This document shows, piece by piece, positions 1 through 7,993 of a stretch of 17,413 nucleotides of DNA. The first letter of the stretch is position 1, and the number at the start of each line of letters is the position of its first letter. Source of the stretch: CAZDIO01 sp964505555 (GTDB lineage: Bacteria > Bdellovibrionota_C > UBA2361 > SZUA-149 > CAZDIO01). The stretch spans positions 1-17,413 of the forward strand of contig CAZDIO010000008.1 in assembly GCA_964505555.1 (NCBI GenBank). The letters are read 5' to 3'. Below the pieces are notes generated by a model. It was not told the origin of the DNA. It worked only from the letters and a program-made list of their open reading frames with translations, and made no database searches. The translations under genes were made by a program, and so were the position numbers.

Positions 1-62
1 CGAAGCAATCTCATATTGCCAATGAGGGTTCGAGATTGCTTCGCTCCGCTCGCAACGACAGG
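1..62. repeat. REP-like palindromic element, copy 1 (cut by window start)
   Basis: Positions 1-12 (cgaagcaatctc) and 33-44 (gagattgcttcg) form the inner stem. The outer arm ctcgcaacgacagg follows at 49-62. The same element is complete at 1771-1872. Similarity to copy 2 continues beyond the palindrome (61-100 against 1871-1910, about 29 of 40 bases by eye) and runs up to the stop codon of the leftward hydrolase gene. The left outer arm is outside the window. Confidence 0.8.
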
Positions 63-97
63 AGAACGATTCTTGTCACACTTAAAGTGAAACCATT

Positions 98-910
98 CTA
101 AACCTTCTTTGAAGACAAAAGAAAGCTCTTTACACGGGTGGCATATTCTCTTCGCTGTTCTTTTTGAAATGCATGCCCACCGCTTAGAAGACACAGCACT
201 CCATTTGCACAAAGAGACACTGTCTTTTCAAGAAGCATCGGAGAAACAAGTCGATCTTCACTTCCCCCAATTATTAAAGTAGGAACATCTGTAGCTTTTA
301 GCGCCTCAGTTCCGTCATGGCGTAAATACGCACGACAAGCACAAATAAAGTCATCAAAAGAACCCCTCTCTTCACAGCTCTTTTTACACCTTGAAACAAG
401 GAGTTTACGGAGAGAAAAAGCTCCTCCTCCATTTGCTTCTTCCATGCTCATCAAGAGTGCCTTTTTATCTTTTTTCTCAGCAAGAGAGATCCATCTTTGA
501 ATAATACTTACAGAACAGGGATCGGCAACATGTCCAGCTCCAGAGATCACAAGATGACGAATCTGATTTCGAGCTTCGCTCACAAGATGCTGTGAAATAA
601 ATCCTCCAAAAGATATCCCTAGAATACTCACCTCTTTTCCGATTATTTCTTTTAAAAACGCTGCGTAGTGTTTTGCTAAAGTCAGGGTCGTTACTCCGTT
701 CTCTAGCCTCTGCTTTCTGCCAACGAGATAAATCGTAAAATCATTCCAGAATTCAAAATAACGAAGGGAGCGGAGAAAGGATCTTGAAGCAAGGTCATCA
801 AACGCATCACCAAGACCGGGAAGAACCACAAGCACTTTCTCCCCCTTCCCAAAGGAGAGATATGGCAATTCATTATTAAAGAAACCCTGCTTAACACCCA
901 AAGAAAACAC
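98..910 (-). CDS. alpha/beta-hydrolase fold protein (complete catalytic triad)
   Basis: A soluble alpha/beta-hydrolase of 270 aa; the substrate cannot be told from sequence. The core is readable: a first strand with an oxyanion-region loop (VLVVLPGLGD, about residues 26-35), the nucleophile elbow GISFGG with Ser100, the acid in GGSEDRLVSP (Asp219) and the base in SGGHAF (His246). There is no signal peptide. I chose the GTG start at 910 because GAGGAG (917-922 on the complement) sits six bases upstream; the longer reading begins with TTG at 943 and has no such site. It is divergent from a related gene at 1027 whose catalytic residues are lost. Its 3' end touches the tail of a REP-like repeat. 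Acyl esterase, thioesterase or C-C hydrolase are all possible. Confidence 0.8.
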   Translation of the reverse strand: MFSLGVKQGFFNNELPYLSFGKGEKVLVVLPGLGDAFDDLASRSFLRSLRYFEFWNDFTIYLVGRKQRLENGVTTLTLAKHYAAFLKEIIGKEVSILGISFGGFISQHLVSEARNQIRHLVISGAGHVADPCSVSIIQRWISLAEKKDKKALLMSMEEANGGGAFSLRKLLVSRCKKSCEERGSFDDFICACRAYLRHDGTEALKATDVPTLIIGGSEDRLVSPMLLEKTVSLCANGVLCLLSGGHAFQKEQRREYATRVKSFLLSSKKV

Positions 911-916
911 CTCTTT

Positions 917-922
917 CTCCTC
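917..922 (-). promoter_or_regulatory. ribosome binding site deciding the GTG start of the hydrolase
   Basis: On the complement strand this reads GAGGAG, six bases before a GTG codon at 910-908. It is near-ideal and is the reason for preferring GTG over the upstream TTG at 943. Confidence 0.55.
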
Positions 923-1026
923 TTTCTTTGTTATCAAATTCAATCAAAGTGGATCTCAGAAGATGGTCGTGATATATTTCCTTGCTCATAAAAGAGAAAG
1001 TGTAGCTAACTTCCATTTCAAGTTCA

Positions 1027-1743
1027 ATGAATTCAAGTATGGCGAATTCAAATATTGCACCTACAAGTATCGAGATCTTCAAAACCCCTACTCACCAAGG
1101 GAGCACGAAACCAACTCTCGAGCGGATCGGCTTTGTAGAAGGAAATCGAACAGTACTTCTCATTATCTGTGACTCAAGCCTTGAAGAAGGAACGCTTCGC
1201 ACCCTTGCTCAATATTTTGGTGACAAAATAAGCGTTTTTCTTTCACCCTATCAAGCGGTGTCTACAAATATTACAGAACAAGCAGTTGCCATAGCTCGCG
1301 AGCTTCAACAAATGCACAAGATAAAACGTGTCAATGTCTTTGGAATTGGGAGAGGATCTCACTTAGCACAAACACTCGCAACCCATTGCCCAAAAGTAGT
1401 GCGTCGTGTAATTCTCCTGAATCCCTCCTCAACTGATTCACTCTCTCTGTTTGGCCAACTCGTCCACCAGATCGAAAAGCTATTTCCCGCAGGACTCCCC
1501 CTCTCTGGATCAAAAAAAACGTTTGATATCCGCTCCTCTCTCCATCGTATCCGCTGTCCCACCTTGGTTTTAGCCTCTGCAGAAGCGGTGCCGCTTTTTA
1601 AATCAGAAGCAAAATTTATCGCTAAGAAAATTCCAAACTCGTGGCTCAAAGAGGTCGCAAACCCCACAAACAAGGAAGGCCTATTAGAAATTGAAAAGTG
1701 TGTTGAAGAGTTCCTAGAAGTCTCCGTAAAAAGCGCTCAGTAA
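1027..1743 (+). CDS. alpha/beta-hydrolase-like protein lacking the catalytic residues
   Basis: A 238-aa protein that aligns by eye with the neighbouring hydrolase over the strand-elbow-helix region and the last third. Where the family has G-x-S-x-G it has GIGRG (residues 106-110), so Gly108 replaces the nucleophile. The acid position reads ASAEAVPL (183-190) instead of a GxxDxxVP-like motif, and the base region (about 209-214, EVANPT) has no His. It therefore looks like a pseudoenzyme, with the fold kept over full length and no frameshift. The start is uncertain: neither ATG at 1027 nor ATG at 1039 has a ribosome binding site, and the recognisable domain begins near residue 35. The first codons contain a 15-base near-tandem repeat (gaattcaagtat at 1029, gaattcaaatat at 1044). 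It may act as a partner or regulator of the adjacent active enzyme; that is inference. Confidence 0.65.
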   Translation: MNSSMANSNIAPTSIEIFKTPTHQGSTKPTLERIGFVEGNRTVLLIICDSSLEEGTLRTLAQYFGDKISVFLSPYQAVSTNITEQAVAIARELQQMHKIKRVNVFGIGRGSHLAQTLATHCPKVVRRVILLNPSSTDSLSLFGQLVHQIEKLFPAGLPLSGSKKTFDIRSSLHRIRCPTLVLASAEAVPLFKSEAKFIAKKIPNSWLKEVANPTNKEGLLEIEKCVEEFLEVSVKSAQ

Positions 1744-1770
1744 GAACCTCATATCCCTAGAACGTCCCGT

Positions 1771-1872
1771 CCTGTCGTTGCGAGCGAAGCGAAGCAATCT
1801 CGAACCCTTGATGGTAATATGAGATTGCTTCGCTTCGCCCGGCCGCCGGGCCTCCCGGCTCGCAACGACAGG
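1771..1872. repeat. REP-like palindromic element, copy 2 (complete, with GC-rich insert)
   Basis: The outer arms are cctgtcgttgcgag (1771-1784) and ctcgcaacgacagg (1859-1872). The inner arms, about 18 bp, are at 1784-1801 and 1821-1838. Between the right inner and outer arms lies a roughly 20-base GC-rich block (1839-1858, ccggccgccgggcctcccgg) that can fold on itself. It lies between convergent genes, 27 bases after the stop at 1743 and before the leftward gene ending at 1941. In folded RNA it could also help end transcription. Confidence 0.85.
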
Positions 1873-1940
1873 ACTACGATTCTTGCTATACTGAACATGG
1901 AACAGTTCTAGCGTGGCTTCATTTCAGGAGGTAATGCTAC

Positions 1941-3494
1941 CTACCACTTCTTCTCATCATCTTCAGTCCGCACCACTTCCTCTCTCCCCCGTTGAAGTTT
2001 CGCGACAAGATTTCTCCTCCAGGTGCGTAAACGACGACGTTTATTGTTCAACCAGAACGCCCCATATCCGATATCGGAGAGTGCAAAGCGAAAAATATGA
2101 TCTGCAATCTTTGGCAGAAAACAGAAGATGTGGGTGATCACATTTATCTCCGTAAGAATTCGATGCTTCAGGCTAGGTGCAGGAAACTTGAAATGATAAT
2201 CAGGAACCGCAAATCCAAGCCGTCTTCTCGCCTCAATCATTCGAAACGCTCGGTAGCGCTTCTCAACCCCCATCGCGTAATTTGATGTTCGTGCGACTTT
2301 ATCGGACAACTTTCTTGCAACAAGATATCCATGCTCTACAGCGTCCTTCATAGCTGCCTCCGCACGTGGAGTACGGTTTATGGCATACGTATATCCGTCA
2401 TGGAAATTGATATCGTCAAAAGGTTTTGGCATCCACGGATCACCAACTGCCATATCGGCAAATTCACCCATCGCATCATAACAGGTAAGGCACCGCTCTG
2501 GGGTATAGAGACGATAGAGAATATTCATCATCTCAATTGCATCCGGCTGGTATCCTTTTTTGGTAGGAAACATCACCGGCCGATAATGGCCATCTTTGGT
2601 TTTCACATGCGACGTTCCAGCGTGTTTTCCATGACGATAGATAAAAGATGAAACGTCTTTTTTTGCCTCACCGAGCCGCTCATACATAATTTTTAATGGG
2701 GTGTGTTCAATCGCGGCATGACAGATCAAGGCGATGGTAAAAACTATTCGCTCACGAAGTCGTTGATCGAGCTTTGCTCCCTTGTAGAATCCATGAATCT
2801 GACAGGGAAGTCCAACAAACGCATATCGTCCGGGAAGTTCGAGAATTTGCTGGAACACTGCGTTTGTGGGCACAATCGCATATTTGGATTTCATCGCTTC
2901 AAGAATCTCTTCACGGGTACGTGCGATTTTTGCAACCCCTTTATAGAGAACGTTTTCATCACTGGTTACCACGACACATCCATCTACCGTCCCAAGCTCG
3001 AGAAGCGAGATCATCATCGCACTTACAAGCCCACCGCTTGTAGAGAGTTTACGAATCTCAGGATCAGTTGCATGGGTAAGATAAGCACCTTGAAACTCCC
3101 CGTAAATGTCTTCGGGCTCACTGACCTTCCCAAACATTTGCTGAGACACCTCTCCAGCATTAAATTCATCGCCGGGACAGATCTTTACGCAGAGATCGCA
3201 GTCGGTGCAGGCTGAGAGATTCTTTACCACTGGATACTCGTCATCACTAAAACTAAGAACTCCCGTTGGACAGATCCCCACACAACTTCCACACCGATGA
3301 CAAAGGCCGTTATCGATAATCTGCGCAAGCGACTTAAGCGCTCGTGGAGGATCTTTGAGAATGGGAAGGGGATCTTTTCTCTCCGGATGAATCTTTGGAA
3401 AACCATTCACAAAGGGATCAACCAATGGCCCGTGGCCACGAAGAGGAAGTTCGCTCTTTGGTCCGGTGGAATCAAATGTAGAATCAAATCCCAT
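1941..3494 (-). CDS. coenzyme F420 hydrogenase/dehydrogenase beta-subunit (FrhB) family protein with N-terminal 2[4Fe-4S] ferredoxin domain
   Basis: An iron-sulfur flavoprotein of the FrhB/FdhB family, about 517 aa. Counting from the upstream TTG at 3506, the ferredoxin part has two CxxCxxCxxxC clusters: Cys69/72/75/79 (CHRCGSCVGICP) and Cys100/103/106/110 (CTDCDLCVKICP). The FrhB N-terminal domain follows (STSGGLVSAM near 155-164), then VGLPCQIHGF and the C-terminal signature CLTCYDAMGEFADMAVGDPW. A basic tail of about 75 residues contains a hydrophobic patch and may touch the membrane. Family members in methanogens use F420, but many bacterial homologues sit in polysaccharide clusters with unknown substrates, and the divergent glycan operon fits that pattern. 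I chose ATG at 3494 over TTG at 3506; neither has a clear ribosome binding site. Confidence 0.85.
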   Translation of the reverse strand: MGFDSTFDSTGPKSELPLRGHGPLVDPFVNGFPKIHPERKDPLPILKDPPRALKSLAQIIDNGLCHRCGSCVGICPTGVLSFSDDEYPVVKNLSACTDCDLCVKICPGDEFNAGEVSQQMFGKVSEPEDIYGEFQGAYLTHATDPEIRKLSTSGGLVSAMMISLLELGTVDGCVVVTSDENVLYKGVAKIARTREEILEAMKSKYAIVPTNAVFQQILELPGRYAFVGLPCQIHGFYKGAKLDQRLRERIVFTIALICHAAIEHTPLKIMYERLGEAKKDVSSFIYRHGKHAGTSHVKTKDGHYRPVMFPTKKGYQPDAIEMMNILYRLYTPERCLTCYDAMGEFADMAVGDPWMPKPFDDINFHDGYTYAINRTPRAEAAMKDAVEHGYLVARKLSDKVARTSNYAMGVEKRYRAFRMIEARRRLGFAVPDYHFKFPAPSLKHRILTEINVITHIFCFLPKIADHIFRFALSDIGYGAFWLNNKRRRLRTWRRNLVAKLQRGREEVVRTEDDEKKW

Positions 3495-3539
3495 AGGTAG
3501 TTTCAACCAGAATTTATACCCTGAAATACTAGCAAGTAA

Positions 3540-3568
3540 TTGCCGCCTATGCTAAAGCAACTTTAAAT
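3540..3568 (+). promoter_or_regulatory. possible sigma70-type promoter of the glycan operon
   Basis: TTGCCG (3540-3545) and TTAAAT (3563-3568) are 17 bases apart. Each matches its consensus at four of six positions. A start near 3575 would give a leader of about 40 bases. The divergent FrhB gene begins on the other side of this 107-119 base gap. This is a match by eye only. Confidence 0.25.
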
Positions 3569-3613
3569 TTGGTGCAAATCTAATGAGATCGTCCCAGCAG
3601 TAAGGAAGCCATC

Positions 3614-4408
3614 ATGAATCAAACTCAATTAAAAACCCCCTCCTTTGAGCACCCCGAGGGAAGCCATGAACCGGCGATGACCCCCCAACAACGGCAGGTC
3701 TCAAAAGGGCAGAGTCTTTCAACGTACAAAAATATCCTTGTTGGCGAGAAGGGATGGGCATTCTTCTTCGTGTTTGAACTGTATAATCTGTTCCTCTCTT
3801 GGATTCCTAGCTTTTTTGGAATTGGGGCAAGGAGGCTCTTCCTTCCACGATTTTTACGAAAATGCGCACGAGGTCTCGTGGTCGGATCCGGGGTAACGAT
3901 CCGTTGTCCAAATCGGATCTCCATTGGCCGGGGTGTCGTAATCGATGATGACGCTTTGGTAGATGTCCGACCGAGTAATAAAGAAAACGATAACGCTGAG
4001 CTAATAATTGGAAACCGTGTTTACATCGGACGCCAATCTATCGTCACTGCAAAATATGGAAAGATTCACCTCAGCGATGGATGTAACATTGGCTCTGCTT
4101 GTCGAATCGCCACTCAAAGCTCTGTAGAGATCGGAGAGAGCGTACTTATCGCTGCCTACGTTTATATCGGCGGAGCAAACCACCGCGCTGAGAGTCTCGA
4201 TACTCCAATTATGGAACAAGGAATGGAGCTTCATGGTGGGGTAAAAATCGGTAGTAATAGTTGGATCGGCACAAAGGCAACAATCGTCGAGGGAGTAACG
4301 ATTGGGAAAGATGCCGTCGTCGGCGCCCACTCTCTGGTGAAAGACAACGTTCCAGACCGAGCGATCGTTGCCGGCATTCCTGCTAAAATAATTCGTTTCC
4401 GGGAGTAA
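3614..4408 (+). CDS. hexapeptide-repeat (left-handed beta-helix) acyltransferase
   Basis: A 264-aa acyltransferase of the LbH/WcaF-like group, expected to move an acetyl or other acyl group onto a sugar. A basic, partly hydrophobic N-terminal segment (about residues 48-82, GWAFFFVFELYNLF and onward) precedes imperfect hexapeptide turns with I/V at the repeat position (about 90-245: ISIGRGVVI, VYIGRQSIV, VEIGESVLI, VKIGSNSWI, VTIGKDAVV). The likely catalytic base is His190 in GGANHR. The C-terminus IVAGIPAKIIRF is the usual end of the family. The ATG at 3614 has AAGGA about eight bases upstream. It is the first gene of an operon with a flippase-like protein and a glycosyltransferase, so a surface glycan or glycolipid is the probable acceptor. 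The exact acceptor cannot be told. Confidence 0.85.
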   Translation: MNQTQLKTPSFEHPEGSHEPAMTPQQRQVSKGQSLSTYKNILVGEKGWAFFFVFELYNLFLSWIPSFFGIGARRLFLPRFLRKCARGLVVGSGVTIRCPNRISIGRGVVIDDDALVDVRPSNKENDNAELIIGNRVYIGRQSIVTAKYGKIHLSDGCNIGSACRIATQSSVEIGESVLIAAYVYIGGANHRAESLDTPIMEQGMELHGGVKIGSNSWIGTKATIVEGVTIGKDAVVGAHSLVKDNVPDRAIVAGIPAKIIRFRE

Positions 4409-4432
4409 CATTAAAGAGCAAAGCCCCAACCA

Positions 4433-5458
4433 GTGGGGATGAAATTTGTAGGTTCTATGTTTCCTAAGTGGCTTCGACTCTTCCTTGCTTTTGGTTTCCT
4501 GGGAATACTTTTCTATTTTGTTGGCACCGCAGATCTCATCACTCTCTTTAAAAACATTGAACTACAATACGTTCTCTATCTTTTTTTACTTTCAGTAGTT
4601 CTGATCTGGATAAGTTGCGTCAAATGGCAACTTTTCCTGAAAGCATCCGGTCACCATGCGCCAATCCTGCGCTTAATGAAATACTACACCACCTCTTACT
4701 TCTTTAATCTCTTCATGCCCTCGATCATCGGCGGAGATGTGGCGCGAAGTATTCAATTAGGTCATGAATTAAAAAACTATAAATCAGTTTTTGCCGCAAC
4801 ATTCATGGAGCGCTTCACCGGATTTTGGGCAATGACATTGATGGGTTTATTTTTTGTGCTCACCGGAGCGCAGGTTACTACTGGTGTTGAAATTGCCATC
4901 ATCCTTGTTGCTGGAATCACGTTTCTCTCCGCTGTGGTGTTGTTTTCAAAAACACTCACGGAGCTTTCTTTCCGTGTTACGATCTCAATTCTTCGTGGTT
5001 TAAAGTTTAAAAAGATCGCCTCTCGTCTTGAGCCGTTTTTTGAAAATGTGACTGAGGCGATGGCGTTTGCAAGAAACAACATGCCACTTCTTTTTAAGGC
5101 CCTCCTTCTTTCTTTTGTTTTTCACATTTTCGCGGTGGTCAACACCTACGTTGCCGCACTTGCCATTGGCTGGAATACTGCAGAGTTTTCTACCCTTTGT
5201 GTCGTTGTGCCACTTGTTTTACTCGTAAGCGTTGCACCCGTTACTCCAAGCGCTTTGGGTATTCAAGAAGGAGCGTTTCTCTATTTTCTCACCCGGATCG
5301 GTGCTACACATGCACAAGGTCTTGGTGTTGGGTTAGTGCTTCGTGCAAAAAACATCGTCACCGCTCTTATTGGGGGATTGATCTGGCTGATTACAAAAAA
5401 CCATACCGAGCAGCCAAGTAACAAACCGAAGGATAATCTCCATGCAGTCGAGTGCTGA
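4433..5458 (+). CDS. flippase-like integral membrane protein (lysylphosphatidylglycerol synthase TM-domain family)
   Basis: A 341-aa multi-pass membrane protein with about seven to eight hydrophobic segments. Family marks are YFFNLFMPSIIGGDVAR (about 89-105), FMERFTGFWAM (about 124-134), and near the C-terminus a VTPSALGIQEGAFL segment that matches the conserved small-residue/Glu motif of the family. There is no soluble LPG-synthase catalytic domain, so this is the stand-alone membrane form (UPF0104 type), which often accompanies glycosyltransferases and is thought to handle or flip a lipid-linked substrate. The reading opens with GTG at 4433; ATG at 4439 and ATG at 4457 (AGG four bases before it) are alternatives. 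It starts 24 bases after the acyltransferase and overlaps the next gene by 17 bases, so the three are probably cotranscribed. Confidence 0.85.
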   Translation: MGMKFVGSMFPKWLRLFLAFGFLGILFYFVGTADLITLFKNIELQYVLYLFLLSVVLIWISCVKWQLFLKASGHHAPILRLMKYYTTSYFFNLFMPSIIGGDVARSIQLGHELKNYKSVFAATFMERFTGFWAMTLMGLFFVLTGAQVTTGVEIAIILVAGITFLSAVVLFSKTLTELSFRVTISILRGLKFKKIASRLEPFFENVTEAMAFARNNMPLLFKALLLSFVFHIFAVVNTYVAALAIGWNTAEFSTLCVVVPLVLLVSVAPVTPSALGIQEGAFLYFLTRIGATHAQGLGVGLVLRAKNIVTALIGGLIWLITKNHTEQPSNKPKDNLHAVEC

Positions 5459-7787
5459 AAAAACGCTTGCTTGGGATTTACCAAAACCTACAAAAAACCT
5501 TGTTTCAACCCCTTTATTTTTTCCAAACTTCATTTCTCAACCCAGTAAACGAACTGTTTTTTTAATTGCCGCGGTATTATTCTTTGTTAGTTTACTAATT
5601 AGGCTCCCAGGCATCTCGCGAGATACCCTCCAACCAGATGAAAGACACTGGGTCATCCGCAGTCAAGAAACCCTCTATAAATTAAAAACGGGCGACTCCG
5701 CACACTTTACCTCCCATCTTGGACATCCCGGTGTGCCACCAGCATTAGTAATGAGTTTTGGACAAGCTCTCCGAAAGCTTATCAACCCTCCAGGAGAGAT
5801 TGAATCGCTCGAGCAGGGGGCTGTGGACCGGCTCACTGCTTCACGGGTGGCCAATGCAGTTTTCTCATGCCTCCTTTTTCCCCTGATGTTGATCCTGTTA
5901 AGTGAGCTCGTTGAATTCGAAATTGCCCTTCTTGCAGTTTTACTTTTTGTCGTCAGCCCAACTCATATCGGCTATTCACGCATGGCGCATATTGATTCAC
6001 TGCTAACATTATTTGTTACCACTTCGATGCTCCTCTATGCGCTGGCAGAAAAGAAGATGGTGATCTCTTATAAGATCTTCTCCGGAATTTTCTGGGGACT
6101 TGCAATCGCAACGAAACCAACAGCAGGTTTTCTCATTCCCGGGCTTCTTGCCTATCGTTTCGGAAGAAAAATAATCTTCAAAGATTCGAGACCAGTAATC
6201 TGTTGGAGTGATTTTTGGGCGATCCTCATCGGACATCTTGTCTTTGCGCTCAGCTACAGCCGACTCTGGGAGGTAGAAAGTCGGTATGTGTACAAGTTCA
6301 GTATCAATAATCCTATTACTAAATTTCTTACCCTCGAAGCTTCAACCTTACAAGGCAACGCACTTCTCTTTGGAGGAGTTCTCCTCTGTATCTGTCTTTC
6401 GAGTGTTTATCTGTATAAGCACAGAGCTTCCAGTGCGCGGTGGAGGTATCACTTTGGAATGGCGGCGTTTGCGTTTTCCATTCTCCTTCTTGCCGTCACA
6501 CAATTTCCTATTGTGATTGCAAACATTATTCGTTTCTGGATGTGGTCAAGCGGACTTGTTCATGTAAACCATAAAACCTATGGCATTCTCTGGTCTCCGC
6601 CTCGGTTTGGCTATCTTGGACTTCTTTTTAGTAAATTGCCTGGTTTTGTACTTCTTGGCTCTCTCCTTAGCATTTTCTCTATTTCAAAACTCTTTACTTT
6701 AGAAAAAGAGGAAAATCGAAAAACCGCCTCATTCTATCTGCTCTGTCTCGTCGTTCCCTTTTTCTGGATTGCTTTTCTTAGCACCTCATCAAAGCAAACA
6801 TTTCGTTATCTGATGCCTGTTGTTCCTTGTATTTATCTCCTTGGTGCCGTTGGTTTGGTAACAACCCTTGCGGGAATCACGAAACGATTCTCCTTCTTGA
6901 AGAAACATTCCGTTGTCATCTATTGCTCGTTTCTAATAATCCTCGTGAGCACCCAAACAGCATTCTCTCTCTCTTGGAAACCTCACTTTAACCTCTATTC
7001 AAATTCCCTCTCCGGTGATTTAGAAGCCGAAGTTGCCTCTGGAAGGCCACTTCCCGTTGCGGGGATTTCTGAAGCAATTCGTGTTCTCCAAAATGATGCA
7101 ACACTCCGTAATCGGGAAGACTGGGTCAGCGTATTAGGTGATATAGATGTCCTCACCTATTCTTACAAAAGAGAGTATCCTACAGATTCAAAACGATTAC
7201 GATTTGCTCCATTTAATAATTTTGTAAGTGGTGACTTTCTGATCGTCTTTCCCAGTTTTCAGCATCGACTAAAAGAGATTATTGGAGAGGGTTTTGAAGA
7301 CCTGAGTCTTGTCTATCACTATCCCTTTCGAGGAGTAACCCTTCTTTCTGTCTATGAACTTCCCTTTCCAGATTACAAAACCCCTCATGAATTCAATATT
7401 CGAAGGATGCCAAGAAACACTGGTCGGCAAACCCCACTTGAAAAAGGGGTTCACCACGGTATTGTGATGAATCCCACACAAGATCGCCCCGGCCATATCT
7501 TCTTTGGAACAAATGTTCGCATCAAAGCGGGAGATTATCGGCTCACATTTCCCTTTCAGATAGAGGAAGCAAAAGCGTTTCAGCCAAACAACAAGGTGCT
7601 TCAGCTTGAACTTGGACGGTGCATAAAGGTCTTTACTGAAGAAGAGTTAAGAAAAGCCAATGGGAGCATTACCCTCCCCTGTCATTTCACCATGGATAGA
7701 AACAGACAGTTACGAGGATTTTGGTTTGGGAAATTGGGAATATTTCTTGGTGATGCAGTACTCAGCGCAAAGCCTAAGAAGCCTTAG
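5442..7787 (+). CDS. membrane glycosyltransferase, GT39/PMT-like (dolichyl-phosphate-mannose-protein mannosyltransferase family)
   Basis: A 781-aa GT-C fold glycosyltransferase that would use a polyprenyl-phosphate sugar donor on the outer side of the cytoplasmic membrane. After a cytoplasmic start and a first membrane segment (about 38-56) comes the first external loop with the acidic pair DERHW (Asp66-Glu67) and HLGHPG (92-97), typical of GT39/PMT_2. About ten more hydrophobic segments follow up to about residue 510, then a soluble, probably periplasmic domain of about 270 residues. AAGGA lies eight bases before ATG 5442, and the start overlaps the upstream gene by 17 bases. It is the last gene of the glycan operon. 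A lipid (ArnT-like) or a protein could be the acceptor; the acylation gene in the operon favours a glycolipid or polymer, but this is inference. Confidence 0.8.
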   Translation: MQSSAEKTLAWDLPKPTKNLVSTPLFFPNFISQPSKRTVFLIAAVLFFVSLLIRLPGISRDTLQPDERHWVIRSQETLYKLKTGDSAHFTSHLGHPGVPPALVMSFGQALRKLINPPGEIESLEQGAVDRLTASRVANAVFSCLLFPLMLILLSELVEFEIALLAVLLFVVSPTHIGYSRMAHIDSLLTLFVTTSMLLYALAEKKMVISYKIFSGIFWGLAIATKPTAGFLIPGLLAYRFGRKIIFKDSRPVICWSDFWAILIGHLVFALSYSRLWEVESRYVYKFSINNPITKFLTLEASTLQGNALLFGGVLLCICLSSVYLYKHRASSARWRYHFGMAAFAFSILLLAVTQFPIVIANIIRFWMWSSGLVHVNHKTYGILWSPPRFGYLGLLFSKLPGFVLLGSLLSIFSISKLFTLEKEENRKTASFYLLCLVVPFFWIAFLSTSSKQTFRYLMPVVPCIYLLGAVGLVTTLAGITKRFSFLKKHSVVIYCSFLIILVSTQTAFSLSWKPHFNLYSNSLSGDLEAEVASGRPLPVAGISEAIRVLQNDATLRNREDWVSVLGDIDVLTYSYKREYPTDSKRLRFAPFNNFVSGDFLIVFPSFQHRLKEIIGEGFEDLSLVYHYPFRGVTLLSVYELPFPDYKTPHEFNIRRMPRNTGRQTPLEKGVHHGIVMNPTQDRPGHIFFGTNVRIKAGDYRLTFPFQIEEAKAFQPNNKVLQLELGRCIKVFTEEELRKANGSITLPCHFTMDRNRQLRGFWFGKLGIFLGDAVLSAKPKKP

Positions 7788-7863
7788 ACTCCGCATCAAA
7801 ACTCTCCAAATCAAGGGCTCTGAAAGTTTTTATACAATATCTTATACTTAAACTTTTCCTTAA

Positions 7864-7942
7864 ACTAAACTTAGCCTTGCTCTTGCACTTGCTCTAAAAT
7901 TCCACATTTTAGAGCAAGTGCAAGAGCAAGGCTAAGTTTAGT
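7864..7942. repeat. perfect 37-bp inverted repeat with 5-base loop
   Basis: The arms 7864-7900 and 7906-7942 are fully complementary around the loop tccac (7901-7905). Pairing can continue imperfectly outward (cttaaac near 7847-7853 with gtttaag at 7947-7953). It lies between the convergent glycosyltransferase (stop 7787) and the small membrane protein (stop 7994), so it could end transcription from both sides. No run of T follows on either strand, so it is not a textbook intrinsic terminator. The arms are built from short purine-rich words (agcaag, tgcaag, agcaagg). Confidence 0.9.
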
Positions 7943-7993
7943 CTAAGTTTAAGACAGAAGTAGAAGTGAAAGTCTGAGATAAGGAGTGAGAGC

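Noticed and set aside
20..45. A tRNA T-loop-like string (ggttcgaga) in the first repeat
   Set aside because: It lies inside the palindromic repeat, and no acceptor, D or anticodon stem can be built around it.
1029..1055. 15-base near-tandem repeat gaattcaagtat / gaattcaaatat as a regulator binding site
   Set aside because: Only two units, one mismatch, and A/T-rich words; it may simply be the first codons of the gene. I could not support a regulatory role.
7843..7955. CRISPR-like or tandem repeat array around the 37-bp hairpin
   Set aside because: It is a single inverted repeat with no spacers and no regular period.
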